In this document: positions 18,835 through 27,266 of the stretch, piece after piece
How the letters are laid out: every line of letters begins with the position of its first letter
How positions within the stretch are numbered: position 1 is the stretch's first letter
Made by a program: the position numbers and the translations under genes
Source: an uncultured Pelagibacteraceae bacterium
GTDB taxonomy: Bacteria; Pseudomonadota; Alphaproteobacteria; Pelagibacterales; Pelagibacteraceae
Length of the DNA: 64,000 nt
Direction of reading: 5' to 3'
Assembly (NCBI GenBank): GCA_902558815.1
Contig: CACEFF010000001.1
Coordinates: 186,001-250,000 of the forward strand
Notes under the pieces: generated by a model
What the model saw: only the letters and a program-made list of their open reading frames with translations
What the model was told of the DNA's origin: nothing
Database searches by the model: none

Positions 18835-19992
18835 TTAAGACCTATTTCTATAAATTAATTTTGAACTATTCAACTCTTTTAAATTCTTACATCCCATCAA
18901 AACCATGTTTCTATTTATTTCATCGTGCATGTTTTGTAGTAAATGTTCAACACCTTGTTGTCCTCCTGCGGCTAAAGAGAACAAAAACATTTTCCCAAAG
19001 CTACATGCTTTAGCTCCAGCAGCTAGTGCTTTTAATACATGGGTTCCTCTTCTAACCCCTCCATCTAAAATAATTTCTAATTTATCACCAACTGCATCTG
19101 AGATTGCTTTTACTTGGTCAAAAGGGGATCGCGATCCATCCAGCTGGCGACCACCATGATTTGATATCATTATTGCAGTACATCCAATGTCGATTGCCCT
19201 CTTTGCGTCATCTACAGACATCACTCCTTTTAAAGCAAAAGGTCCATTCCATTTTTTTGCACAATATTCTGCATCTTTCCAACCCATTGCCGGATCATAT
19301 TGTTCGTTAATATATTGAATAACCGATTTAGCAATATTTGTTCCTTTATCTGTTTTTTTTTTAACATTTGATAATTCAAATCTTTTACCTGTTAAATAAT
19401 TAAAAACCCAACCAGGACGCATTGCAAAACTCATCAAACTTTGAAGTGTAAGCTTCGGAGGAGTTGTAAATCCTGTTCTATGATCTTTTTCTCTATTACC
19501 AGCCACTAAGGTATCTACAGTTAAGCACATAGCATCAAAACCAGATCTTCTAGATCTATCTATTAGGTCATCTGAGATTGATCTATCTTTATGAACATAA
19601 AGTTGAAATAACTTTGGCCCACTTGAAATATTTGATACCTCTTCAATAGTATTATTTCCCATAGAAGACATACTATAAAAAGTATTAAACTTTTCAGCAG
19701 CTCTTGCTGAAGCTCTATCTCCGTCTCGATGATAGAGTCTTTGCATAGCAGCTGGAGAAAGAAAAATAGGCATATCAATTTTTCGTCCAAACAAAGTAGT
19801 TGATAAATCAGGTTTACCCACACTCGCTAAAATATTAGGGACTAAATCACAATCTTCAAATGAATCAGTATTTCTTCTCAAAGTTGATTCATCATCAGCT
19901 CCACCATCTATGTAATGAAAAATTGGTGATGGTAATTTTTTTTTTGCTAATTTTCTAAAATCATCAAAATTATAACAATTCTTTAGACTCAT
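18835..19992 (-). CDS. FMN-dependent L-2-hydroxyacid oxidase/dehydrogenase, copy 1
   Basis: 385-residue member of the L-lactate dehydrogenase/glycolate oxidase family. The expected active-site elements are present: Tyr in FHYIDGGADDE, Tyr in FQLYVHKDRS, Lys in FALKGVMS, and His and Arg in SNHGGRQLDGSRSP. It oxidises an L-2-hydroxy acid to a 2-oxo acid. It is a tandem paralogue of the adjacent gene at 19992, with one-base overlap of stop and start. Whether it passes electrons to oxygen or quinone cannot be told from sequence. Confidence 0.93.
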   Translation of the reverse strand: MSLKNCYNFDDFRKLAKKKLPSPIFHYIDGGADDESTLRRNTDSFEDCDLVPNILASVGKPDLSTTLFGRKIDMPIFLSPAAMQRLYHRDGDRASARAAEKFNTFYSMSSMGNNTIEEVSNISSGPKLFQLYVHKDRSISDDLIDRSRRSGFDAMCLTVDTLVAGNREKDHRTGFTTPPKLTLQSLMSFAMRPGWVFNYLTGKRFELSNVKKKTDKGTNIAKSVIQYINEQYDPAMGWKDAEYCAKKWNGPFALKGVMSVDDAKRAIDIGCTAIMISNHGGRQLDGSRSPFDQVKAISDAVGDKLEIILDGGVRRGTHVLKALAAGAKACSFGKMFLFSLAAGGQQGVEHLLQNMHDEINRNMVLMGCKNLKELNSSKLIYRNRS

Positions 19993-21143
19993 TATCTTCT
20001 AAATCTTAAATTACTTCGATTTAGATCACTAATTTTTGTACAGCCCATTAATTTCATATCTCTTACTAATTCAGCCTGGTATTTTTCTATAGCTCTTTCA
20101 ACACCTGCTTGTCCTCCAGCAGCTAAAGCATAAAGATATAATCTTCCACCTGAACAAGCTTTAGCTCCTAATGATAAAGCTTTAAGCATATGTGTGCCTC
20201 TATGAATTCCACCCTCACAAATCACATCCAACTTATCACCAACTGCATCAACAATTTCTGCAAGTTGGTCAAACGGAGATCTAGATCCATCTAGTTGTCT
20301 TCCACCATGATTTGAAACCATTATACCTGTGCATCCAATATCAACAGCTCTCTTAGCATCTTCAACGCTCATTACTCCCTTAAGTGCAAAATGACCTCCC
20401 CATTTAGAACAAAGTTGTTCAGCGTCTTTCCAATTCATAGATTGATCTAGCATTGTAGAGAAATAATTCCCAATCGAAGAGTTAGTGCTCGTACCTTCTT
20501 TTACAAAATCTTGAAGATGAGGTAATTCAAACTTACCTTTTGTTAAATAATTTATTCCCCACATTGGTTTTGTTGCAAAACTAAATAAGCTTGATAATGT
20601 CAACTTAGGAGGAGATGTAAAACCAGTTCTTAAATCTCTTTCACGATTTCCACCTGTTATTGTATCTACTGTTAAAGCCATTACATCAAATTTAGCTGCT
20701 TTCGCTCGTTCTAAACAAGAGTCATTTAAACCTCGATCTTTATGAAAATAAAATTGAAACATCTTTGGCGTATCAATCATTGAAGATATTTCTTCTACAC
20801 TCACTGTAGCTAAAGCTGAAACTCCAAACATTGTATTGAATTTTTTAGCTGCTTTTCCCACTGCTCTTTCTCCATCATAATGAAAAAGTCTTTGTAGAGC
20901 TGTCGGTGCAAGATAAAAAGGTAAGTCTAATTTTTTTCCAAAAATTGTAGTTGAAAGATCAACATTTTCAACCCCTCTTAAAACATTAGGTACTAAATCA
21001 ACATCGTCAAATGCACTTGTATTTCTAGCATAAGTTATTTCATCATCAGCAGCGCCATCAATGTAATGAAAAATTGGTGAAGGTAATCTTTTTTCAGCTA
21101 ATTTTCTAAAGTCACTGAAATTATGACAGTCGTTTAAATTCAT
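19992..21143 (-). CDS. FMN-dependent L-2-hydroxyacid oxidase/dehydrogenase, copy 2
   Basis: 383-residue paralogue of the neighbouring gene, sharing its architecture, the N-terminal FRKLA.KRLPSPIFHYIDG block, and all catalytic motifs (FQFYFHKDRG, FALKGVMS, SNHGGRQLDG). Differences concentrate in the middle loop region (about residues 195-235), which covers the active site in this family and often decides substrate and electron acceptor. It lies 9 bases after the PagL-like gene and begins the minus-strand 2-hydroxyacid cluster. Confidence 0.93.
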   Translation of the reverse strand: MNLNDCHNFSDFRKLAEKRLPSPIFHYIDGAADDEITYARNTSAFDDVDLVPNVLRGVENVDLSTTIFGKKLDLPFYLAPTALQRLFHYDGERAVGKAAKKFNTMFGVSALATVSVEEISSMIDTPKMFQFYFHKDRGLNDSCLERAKAAKFDVMALTVDTITGGNRERDLRTGFTSPPKLTLSSLFSFATKPMWGINYLTKGKFELPHLQDFVKEGTSTNSSIGNYFSTMLDQSMNWKDAEQLCSKWGGHFALKGVMSVEDAKRAVDIGCTGIMVSNHGGRQLDGSRSPFDQLAEIVDAVGDKLDVICEGGIHRGTHMLKALSLGAKACSGGRLYLYALAAGGQAGVERAIEKYQAELVRDMKLMGCTKISDLNRSNLRFRR

Positions 21144-21152
21144 TAACTAATC

Positions 21153-21665
21153 CTAGAACTTTTTAAGAAAATTAAACATATAACTATTTGCCCCAGGATT
21201 TTTATCCCCTAAACTAGCATTAGATAAATGATTATATGAAAAACCAAACTGACTATCTTTAGGCAAACTTAGGGAAAGTTGAACTTCACTTTTAAATTCT
21301 AAAGCATGACCAAGATCTTTTCCATCACCTTGATTATAATATCCAGGTGCGAAACTTGGAGTTATAGCTAAAGCTCCAACTTTGTAGTTTGCTTGAACCC
21401 CTGTATAAACATATCCTGCATTGTCAGCTGTAAACATCATACCAGTGATTGGTGATAAATTACCAAGGAAAGTGTCACGATTTAAATCTTCATTTTGATG
21501 TTGAAAACCGATTAAAGCTGCTCTTTTTCCATCATCACTAAAATCAAACATTCCTGTATAAACATTAAATTCTGTATTTTTTTCTTTTACCTTTAACTCA
21601 TCAGCAGTTACATGAAAACCGCAAATCAAAAAAACAAGAATTAAACCCAAATTTTTTAATCTCAT
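21153..21665 (-). CDS. PagL-like lipid A 3-O-deacylase/acyloxyacyl hydrolase family protein
   Basis: 170-residue outer-membrane beta-barrel candidate with a signal peptide (about residues 1-21, cleavage near VTA-DE). The C-terminal block FSYNHLSNASL matches the PagL His-x-Ser motif, giving His146 and Ser148, and the protein ends in Phe as outer-membrane proteins do. The residue twelve after the serine, Glu in Pseudomonas PagL, is Asn160 here. The family removes the 3-O acyl chain from lipid A. It sits between ccmH and the hydroxyacid oxidases, probably by chance of compaction. Confidence 0.75.
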   Translation of the reverse strand: MRLKNLGLILVFLICGFHVTADELKVKEKNTEFNVYTGMFDFSDDGKRAALIGFQHQNEDLNRDTFLGNLSPITGMMFTADNAGYVYTGVQANYKVGALAITPSFAPGYYNQGDGKDLGHALEFKSEVQLSLSLPKDSQFGFSYNHLSNASLGDKNPGANSYMFNFLKKF

Positions 21666-21678
21666 AAATAAAATATAC

Positions 21679-22044
21679 TTATTTTTTTTTTATAATAAAT
21701 AACCTAAATATTATTGCACCCCCCGTTATAAATAGCAATATAGGCAATAACCAAAGAAAATACGTGCTTTTATCAAATTTTGGATCGTACAATATCCATT
21801 CACCATATTTATCTTTCAAATAGTCATAAATTTGTTTTTCATTTTTACCTTCTTCCAACTTCTTACTGACTAATAATTTTAGACTTACTGCAAAATCTGA
21901 ATCTGAGTCATAAACTGATTGACCTTGACAAATTAAACAACGAAGATTTTTTGTAATTTTAGTTTCTAAATCATCAACTTTTGCATTAGCGAAATTAAAA
22001 TTTAATAAAAATAAAACTACAATTACATATCTAAAATATTTCAT
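21679..22044 (-). CDS. ccmH: Cytochrome c maturation protein CcmH
   Basis: 121-residue membrane-anchored periplasmic thiol protein that holds apocytochrome c for haem ligation with CcmF. It has a signal peptide, the redox motif RCLICQ (Cys36, Cys39) and a C-terminal transmembrane helix (about residues 97-117). This is the short form without the CcmI-type TPR extension. It overlaps ccmG by 4 bases and is the last of the ccm set here. Confidence 0.94.
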   Translation of the reverse strand: MKYFRYVIVVLFLLNFNFANAKVDDLETKITKNLRCLICQGQSVYDSDSDFAVSLKLLVSKKLEEGKNEKQIYDYLKDKYGEWILYDPKFDKSTYFLWLLPILLFITGGAIIFRLFIIKKK

Positions 22045-22559
22045 TTAATTATTTTTTTTATTTCAATAAATAATTTGTTGTTTAATGGTCCTATAATTTT
22101 TTTTATTATTTTTTGATTGTATATTAAAAAACTTTCAGGCACACCATAAGCACCCAATTCAATTGAATTTGTTCCATCTTTATCTGAAATTATAATTTGA
22201 TAAGGATTATCTAATTCTTTTAAAAAATTTTTAGCATTCTGTCTATTATCTTTATAGTTAAGTCCAACAATTTCAATATTTTTTTGGTTACTTAGTCTAA
22301 TTAAAAAAGAGTGTTCTTCCCTACAAGGTACGCACCAGGATGCCCATATATTTATTAAATAAAATTTATCTTTTTTTAAAATATCTTTTAATAAAATTTC
22401 ACTATCTTTATCAAATAATTGAGCTTGAAAATTTGGTAACTCTTTTTCAATATTATTGTTTGGTACGTAAATATTTGAGTTTTGTAGACCTTTATAAAAA
22501 ACTAAAAATATAGCTAAAAAGAATATAGTCAAAAATAAAAAGGGAATTCTAATTTTCAT
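22041..22559 (-). CDS. ccmG: Thiol:disulfide interchange protein CcmG/DsbE
   Basis: 172-residue membrane-anchored thioredoxin-fold protein that reduces the apocytochrome c haem-binding cysteines. An N-terminal transmembrane anchor is followed by the active site WASWCVPC (Cys76, Cys79) and a cis-proline near GVPESFLI. It lies between ccmF (11-base overlap) and ccmH (4-base overlap), the usual System I order. Confidence 0.94.
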   Translation of the reverse strand: MKIRIPFLFLTIFFLAIFLVFYKGLQNSNIYVPNNNIEKELPNFQAQLFDKDSEILLKDILKKDKFYLINIWASWCVPCREEHSFLIRLSNQKNIEIVGLNYKDNRQNAKNFLKELDNPYQIIISDKDGTNSIELGAYGVPESFLIYNQKIIKKIIGPLNNKLFIEIKKIIK

Positions 22560-24426
22560 ACTTACTTCTAAATAAAGTTATTAAAGCTCCAAAAGTAATT
22601 AACAATACTGACAACCAAATCCAAACCATAAATGGTTTAATTTGATATCTAATATTAAAATAATCCTGGTTTTGCACTAAATTCATTGTCATAAACTGAT
22701 CATTTAGTAAATTTGTTTTAATATCTGCCTCACTTGTCATGATGTTTGGTTGATTATAAATTCTTAACTCTGGTCTCAAAATTTCAATATTCCCATTTGA
22801 ATTCTCTATATTAAACTTTCCTATAATCGACTTAAAATTTTGTTCATCTTTTTTTTCTACCCTAACAAAATTTATTTTAAAATTTTTATTCTCAAAAGTT
22901 TCACCAATTTTCATATTAGTTATAATTTCAGTTGAAAAAATATTATTGAATAAAATACTTAAAATTAATAAACTAAAACCAAAGTGAGCTATATTCTGAG
23001 ACAAATTCAATAATCTTTTTTTAAAAAATTCTCTCAATGTTGAAAAAAACAGATAAAATGCTGAGGTTATTAAAATGGTATTTGCAAGAAAACTAGTATT
23101 CAAATTTTTAATTATCAATATAGAGAAAATAAGTGAAAAAATTAGAGACAAAATTAAGTATGATTTGTCTTTTAGGTCCGATTTTATCCATTTTAATTTT
23201 GGGCCAATAGTCATTATTAACAAAAAAGGAATTAAAAAAGGGACTATTAATTTATTATAAAAAGGGGGTCCCACAGAAATTTTTTGAGAAGTTATAACTT
23301 CTAAAAATATTGGGTATGTAGTTCCAATTAAAATAACAGAAAGAAAATACATCATAAACCAATTATTAATCAAAATTGATGCATCCTTACTAAACCAAAA
23401 AATACTATTTATGTTTTTAGTTTTAACTTTGTGAAAAAAGAAGAAGATAAAAATAGACAAAAATATTAAACAAAACAAAAAAATTAAGATAAACAGTCCT
23501 CTTTCTGGATCGTTTGCAAAAGTATGTACAGAATTTAAAATACCTGACCTAACTAAAAAAGTACCACACATACTCAAAGTGAATGTAGCTATAGATAAAA
23601 CAACCACCCAAGAAGTTAGTATTAATCTTTTCTCTAAAACTAAAATACAATGAAAGAGTGTGGTTAAGGCTAACCATGGCATTAAAGAAACATTTTCAAC
23701 CGGGTCCCAAAACCAAAAACCACCCCATCCTAATTCATAATATGCCCAAATAGATCCCAACAAAATTCCAATAGTTAAGAAAACCCAGGATATTAGTACC
23801 CATTGTTTAATGTGATGTGCCCACTCTCTTGAAATATAATTAAGAGATGTTGCGGCTAATGTTGATGAAAAAATTATTGAGGACCCAACATAACCCAAAT
23901 ATAAAATTGGTGGATGAATTGCCAGAGCAGGATCTTGTAGAATTGGATTTAGTCCAAGACCTTCGTTAGGAATTGGAAAAATAAAATTAAAAGGACTTGA
24001 GGTTTTTATTACAAAAATAAAAAAGCCAATAATTATTATTTGCTGAAATAACAATGTTAAAATTCTATATTGTTTAGTTTGGTTTTTAGATCTTAATAAA
24101 AATAAAAATATAAATAATGTTAATACTAATAACCAAAGTAATAAACTTCCCTCATGATTTCCCCAAGTACCTGAGATTTTATAAAAGAGAGGCTTGGTTG
24201 TGTGAGAATGATTAAAAACAGTTTCATTACTAAAATCTGAATTAACAAAAGATATAATTAAACCAAGAAAACTTATTGTAACGAAAAAAAATTGTAAAAA
24301 AGATAATGATATTAATTTACTATCAAAAAAATTTGAATCTCTAAAATTTTTTATAGAAAAAAAAATAATTAAAAATGAAAAACAAAATCCAAAAATTAAA
24401 GAATAATATCCAATCAAACTAGCCAA
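22549..24426 (-). CDS. ccmF: Haem lyase CcmF
   Basis: 625-residue polytopic membrane protein that joins haem to apocytochrome c. It carries the WWD-like haem-handling signature (GWGGFWFWDPVENVSLMPW, about residues 230-250) and many transmembrane helices, with a periplasmic domain before the final helix. The start appears to be TTG at 24426, three bases after the ccmE stop; no nearer ATG fits the first helix. The size is slightly below typical CcmF (about 650). Confidence 0.95.
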   Translation of the reverse strand: MASLIGYYSLIFGFCFSFLIIFFSIKNFRDSNFFDSKLISLSFLQFFFVTISFLGLIISFVNSDFSNETVFNHSHTTKPLFYKISGTWGNHEGSLLLWLLVLTLFIFLFLLRSKNQTKQYRILTLLFQQIIIIGFFIFVIKTSSPFNFIFPIPNEGLGLNPILQDPALAIHPPILYLGYVGSSIIFSSTLAATSLNYISREWAHHIKQWVLISWVFLTIGILLGSIWAYYELGWGGFWFWDPVENVSLMPWLALTTLFHCILVLEKRLILTSWVVVLSIATFTLSMCGTFLVRSGILNSVHTFANDPERGLFILIFLFCLIFLSIFIFFFFHKVKTKNINSIFWFSKDASILINNWFMMYFLSVILIGTTYPIFLEVITSQKISVGPPFYNKLIVPFLIPFLLIMTIGPKLKWIKSDLKDKSYLILSLIFSLIFSILIIKNLNTSFLANTILITSAFYLFFSTLREFFKKRLLNLSQNIAHFGFSLLILSILFNNIFSTEIITNMKIGETFENKNFKINFVRVEKKDEQNFKSIIGKFNIENSNGNIEILRPELRIYNQPNIMTSEADIKTNLLNDQFMTMNLVQNQDYFNIRYQIKPFMVWIWLSVLLITFGALITLFRSKYEN

Positions 24427-24429
24427 AAT

Positions 24430-24849
24430 TTACTCCTCTTTTAGTGCTGCTTTTACTTCAGGTGGCATATAATTCTCATCGTGTTTTGCTAAAATTTTAG
24501 TAGCTAAAAAAAAATTTTTATCTTTTAAATATCCTTCAGCAACTACACCTTTTCCTTCTGTGAAAAGATTTGGGACAACACCTGAATAAATTACATTTAT
24601 TTCATTTTTAAAATCTGTAATTATAAATTTAACTTCCTTTGCTTGCATAGCAATAGAGTTAATCTTTACCATTCCTCCAACTCTAATCTTTTTATTTTCT
24701 ATTTCAGATAAGATTTTGATTTCGCTAGGAGATTGAAAATAAACTACATTTTCCTCAAGTGATTTTAAAATAAGAAAAACAGACAGAAATAAAGTAAGTA
24801 AAATTAATAATACAAAAAGAAATCTAAATTTAACTTTACGACCATACAT
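24430..24849 (-). CDS. ccmE: Haem chaperone CcmE
   Basis: 139-residue periplasmic haem chaperone with an N-terminal membrane anchor (about residues 8-28). The covalent haem ligand and its partner are visible as His123 and Tyr127 in the KHDENY motif. The OB-fold domain precedes it, and a short charged tail follows. It takes haem from CcmC and hands it to CcmF, both encoded alongside. Confidence 0.95.
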   Translation of the reverse strand: MYGRKVKFRFLFVLLILLTLFLSVFLILKSLEENVVYFQSPSEIKILSEIENKKIRVGGMVKINSIAMQAKEVKFIITDFKNEINVIYSGVVPNLFTEGKGVVAEGYLKDKNFFLATKILAKHDENYMPPEVKAALKEE

Positions 24850-24859
24850 GATTTACAAG

Positions 24860-25087
24860 TTAAATACTTGAAGTGTTAGATAAAATTTCTTTATTAATAC
24901 TTTGAGATTTTGCAAAAGCTGCTCTTTTAGAGTTTAAAGTTCCAAATTTAGAAACAAATTTATTCTTTTCCTTAATGTATTGAATTTGTATTATAAAATA
25001 AAGTAATACAAAATTAAAAATGGTAAAAGCAAAAGCAGACCATACGTAAATTCCGTATCCGTTCATTAAAAATATTTCGTTAATCAT
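24860..25087 (-). CDS. ccmD: Haem exporter protein CcmD
   Basis: 75-residue protein with one transmembrane helix (about residues 14-34) and a long charged cytoplasmic tail. Sequence similarity in CcmD is always weak; the GYGIYVWSAFAFT motif and its place between ccmC and ccmE identify it. It stabilises the CcmC-CcmE haem-loading complex. It overlaps ccmC by 4 bases. An alternative start seven codons downstream is possible. Confidence 0.88.
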   Translation of the reverse strand: MINEIFLMNGYGIYVWSAFAFTIFNFVLLYFIIQIQYIKEKNKFVSKFGTLNSKRAAFAKSQSINKEILSNTSSI

Positions 25088-25791
25088 AATCTATCTAGAC
25101 CTTTATTTTTAATCTTTATCAGTTCTGTATTATATTTCATTAAAAAAATTAAAAGAGAAAATAGAGCAAATGCCGCAGTCATGATTAATAAGGGGTAAAG
25201 CATAGACACATGTATTGATGATTTTGATAAAATATTAATTGAAGCAGGTTGATGTAAAGTGTTCCACCAGTCTACAGAATATTTAATTATTGGGACATTA
25301 ACTATTCCCAAAATAGTGATAATTGAAGTAATCTTAAATACCTTAGTATCATTTTCGTAAATTCTCCAAGCAATTAAATACATAATGTAAAATAAAACCA
25401 AAATTAACATGGAAGTAATTCTTGCATCCCATGCCCACCATGTTCCCCAAGTTGGTTTTCCCCAAATTGAACCAGTAACTAAGGCAATAATATTAAAAAC
25501 CAACCCAGATGGTGCTAAACTTTTAGATATTAGGAAGAAGTTTCTAATTTTAAAAATATATCCAATTATAGATAAAAATGTAATTACTGAAAAAATTCCA
25601 AGTGAAATCCATGCTGCAGGTACATGAACATACATAATTCTTACTGAATGACTTTGTTTATAATCTTCAGGAGATAATATCAAAGACTCAGTTAATCCGA
25701 TTGAGAAAACAATAACAAACAAAAATAAAACATATTTTGGAGCTTTAGACGTTATAGAAAAGATTCTATTGGGTTCGAAATATTTAAACAT
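25084..25791 (-). CDS. ccmC: Haem transporter/handling protein CcmC
   Basis: 235-residue protein with six predicted transmembrane helices and the tryptophan-rich haem-handling motif (WGKPTWGTWWAWDAR, about residues 115-130). Conserved histidines flank it (YVHVPAAW and NTLHQPASI). It loads haem onto CcmE. It begins the ccmC-D-E-F-G-H set; ccmA, ccmB and a ccmI gene are not in this window. Confidence 0.95.
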   Translation of the reverse strand: MFKYFEPNRIFSITSKAPKYVLFLFVIVFSIGLTESLILSPEDYKQSHSVRIMYVHVPAAWISLGIFSVITFLSIIGYIFKIRNFFLISKSLAPSGLVFNIIALVTGSIWGKPTWGTWWAWDARITSMLILVLFYIMYLIAWRIYENDTKVFKITSIITILGIVNVPIIKYSVDWWNTLHQPASINILSKSSIHVSMLYPLLIMTAAFALFSLLIFLMKYNTELIKIKNKGLDRL

Positions 25792-25837
25792 TTTTAATTA
25801 GTATTTTATTTTAGGGTTTTTATTATGAAATAGTTGT

Positions 25838-25897
25838 CTGATCAAGAATGTAGAGGGAGATAATAACGAAGGGTAAAAAATTAACACTCTTGATCAG
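25838..25897. repeat. Long inverted repeat in the ccmC leader region
   Basis: CTGATCAAGA (25838-25847) is perfectly repeated in inverse at 25888-25897. After one mismatch three more pairs form (25849-25851 with 25884-25886), leaving a 32-base loop. The 172-base gap between hspQ and ccmC is long for this genome. The stem is followed by no T-run on either strand, so it does not look like a terminator. It could be a leader RNA structure for the ccm genes, a small RNA or a protein-binding site. Confidence 0.6.
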
Positions 25898-25963
25898 AAT
25901 CTAATTAACATAGTAAAATGCTGTGTCGAAGATTTGAGCTAATTGTGTTAAAAAAATGATTTT

Positions 25964-26284
25964 TTAGTTAGATAGCTTAAAATAGCTAGATCCTTTTTTT
26001 CCAGAGAAAATCTCTTCAATCAATGGGTGTTTTATAGGCTCATCTGAGTCATCCATAAGTAAATTTTGTTCTGAAACATATGCCTCATAAGTAATTTCAT
26101 CGTTTTCAGCTAAAAGATGATAAAATGGTTGGTCTTTTCTAGGTCTAACGTTTTTTGGTATTGATTGGTACCATTCTTCGGAGTTATTGAATTCAAAATC
26201 AACGTCGTAAATGACACCTCTGAACTCAAAGTGTTTATGTTTTACAATATCTCCTATTGAGAATTTAGCTTTTTGAATTGCCAT
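25964..26284 (-). CDS. hspQ: Heat shock protein HspQ
   Basis: 106-residue HspQ (hemimethylated DNA-binding/YccV family), with the conserved N-terminal FSIGDIVKHKHFEFRGVIYDVD and QPFYHLLAE blocks. In enterobacteria HspQ is a specificity-enhancing factor for Lon and affects DnaA levels. It is transcribed alone or with the ccm genes 172 bases downstream. The divergent yciB gene begins 88 bases away. Confidence 0.92.
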   Translation of the reverse strand: MAIQKAKFSIGDIVKHKHFEFRGVIYDVDFEFNNSEEWYQSIPKNVRPRKDQPFYHLLAENDEITYEAYVSEQNLLMDDSDEPIKHPLIEEIFSGKKGSSYFKLSN

Positions 26285-26372
26285 TATTGTTAGTATGGGT
26301 ATTTAAAAATAAAAATCAATAAGAAAAATATAAAGTTTTTATGAAAATATAATTTATGTTAATATCTTTTAA

Positions 26373-26927
26373 GTGAACAAATCATTTTTAAAGTTTCTTA
26401 CCGATTTCGGCCCATTAGTAATTTTTTTTTACTACTACTACGATAGTGGAAAAGATTTAAAAATAGCAATTCCTCCATTTATTATTGCGACAATAATAGC
26501 ATTATCGATTGTATGGTTTTCTGAAAAAAAAATACCTAAAGTTCCATTATTGAGCGGGGTTTTAATTACTTTTTTTGGTGGATTAACAATTTATTTTGAT
26601 AATCCAGTTTTTATATATATTAAACCTACAATTATAAATATTTTATTTGGTTGTGCTTTAATTTTTGGAAAATACTTTACTACTGAACCGGTTCTCAAAA
26701 AACTCATGGGAAAATCAGTGTCATTAACTAATGAGGGTTGGGAAATATTAAATAAAAGATGGGTATATTTTTTTTTCTGTTTAGCAATATTAAATGAGTT
26801 AGTGTGGAGAACTCAATCAGAAGAATTCTGGGTAAATTTTAAAGTATGGGGTTTATTACCGATCACTTTTATTTTTACTGGTTTTCAAATAGGATTAATT
26901 AATAAATATAAATCTAATGAACAATAA
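26373..26927 (+). CDS. yciB: Inner membrane septation protein YciB (IspZ family)
   Basis: 184-residue protein with five to six transmembrane helices and the family motif FLTDFGPLVIFF at the N-terminus and RTQSEEFWVNFKVWG near the C-terminus. The family is linked to cell-envelope synthesis and septation. The start is GTG at 26373. It overlaps the DUF2794 gene by 11 bases. Confidence 0.92.
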   Translation: MNKSFLKFLTDFGPLVIFFYYYYDSGKDLKIAIPPFIIATIIALSIVWFSEKKIPKVPLLSGVLITFFGGLTIYFDNPVFIYIKPTIINILFGCALIFGKYFTTEPVLKKLMGKSVSLTNEGWEILNKRWVYFFFCLAILNELVWRTQSEEFWVNFKVWGLLPITFIFTGFQIGLINKYKSNEQ

Positions 26928-27258
26928 CTTAAGATTAGTTATAAATAATGTTAATAACAATAAGACAGAGGATAAAAATTTTTTTGAAAAAGAAGAATTA
27001 AAAATTATCTTAGACTTGTACGCCAAAATGGTTTCAGAGGGTTCTTGGAAAGATTATGGATTAAGTATATCAAGTAAACAGGTGGGCTTTAGCGTCTTTA
27101 AAAATGCAGCTGAGAATGCGCTTTATAAAATATGTAAAAATTTTAAACCAAAAAATAAAAACCTTAAATATTTAATAACAGATACCAATGGAAAAATTTT
27201 AAAGAATTCCTTTGATTTAATTTTACTTTTGAAAAATACTAATTGGAAAAAACTTTAG
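26917..27258 (+). CDS. DUF2794 family protein
   Basis: 113 residues. The core KIILDLYAKMVSEGSWKDYGLS and YKICKNF sequences match the alphaproteobacterial DUF2794 family, of unknown function. It overlaps yciB by 11 bases and is convergent with the BAX-inhibitor gene, only 8 bases apart. No membrane segment or catalytic motif is evident. Confidence 0.82.
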   Translation: MNNNLRLVINNVNNNKTEDKNFFEKEELKIILDLYAKMVSEGSWKDYGLSISSKQVGFSVFKNAAENALYKICKNFKPKNKNLKYLITDTNGKILKNSFDLILLLKNTNWKKL

Positions 27259-27266
27259 AGGCCAAA

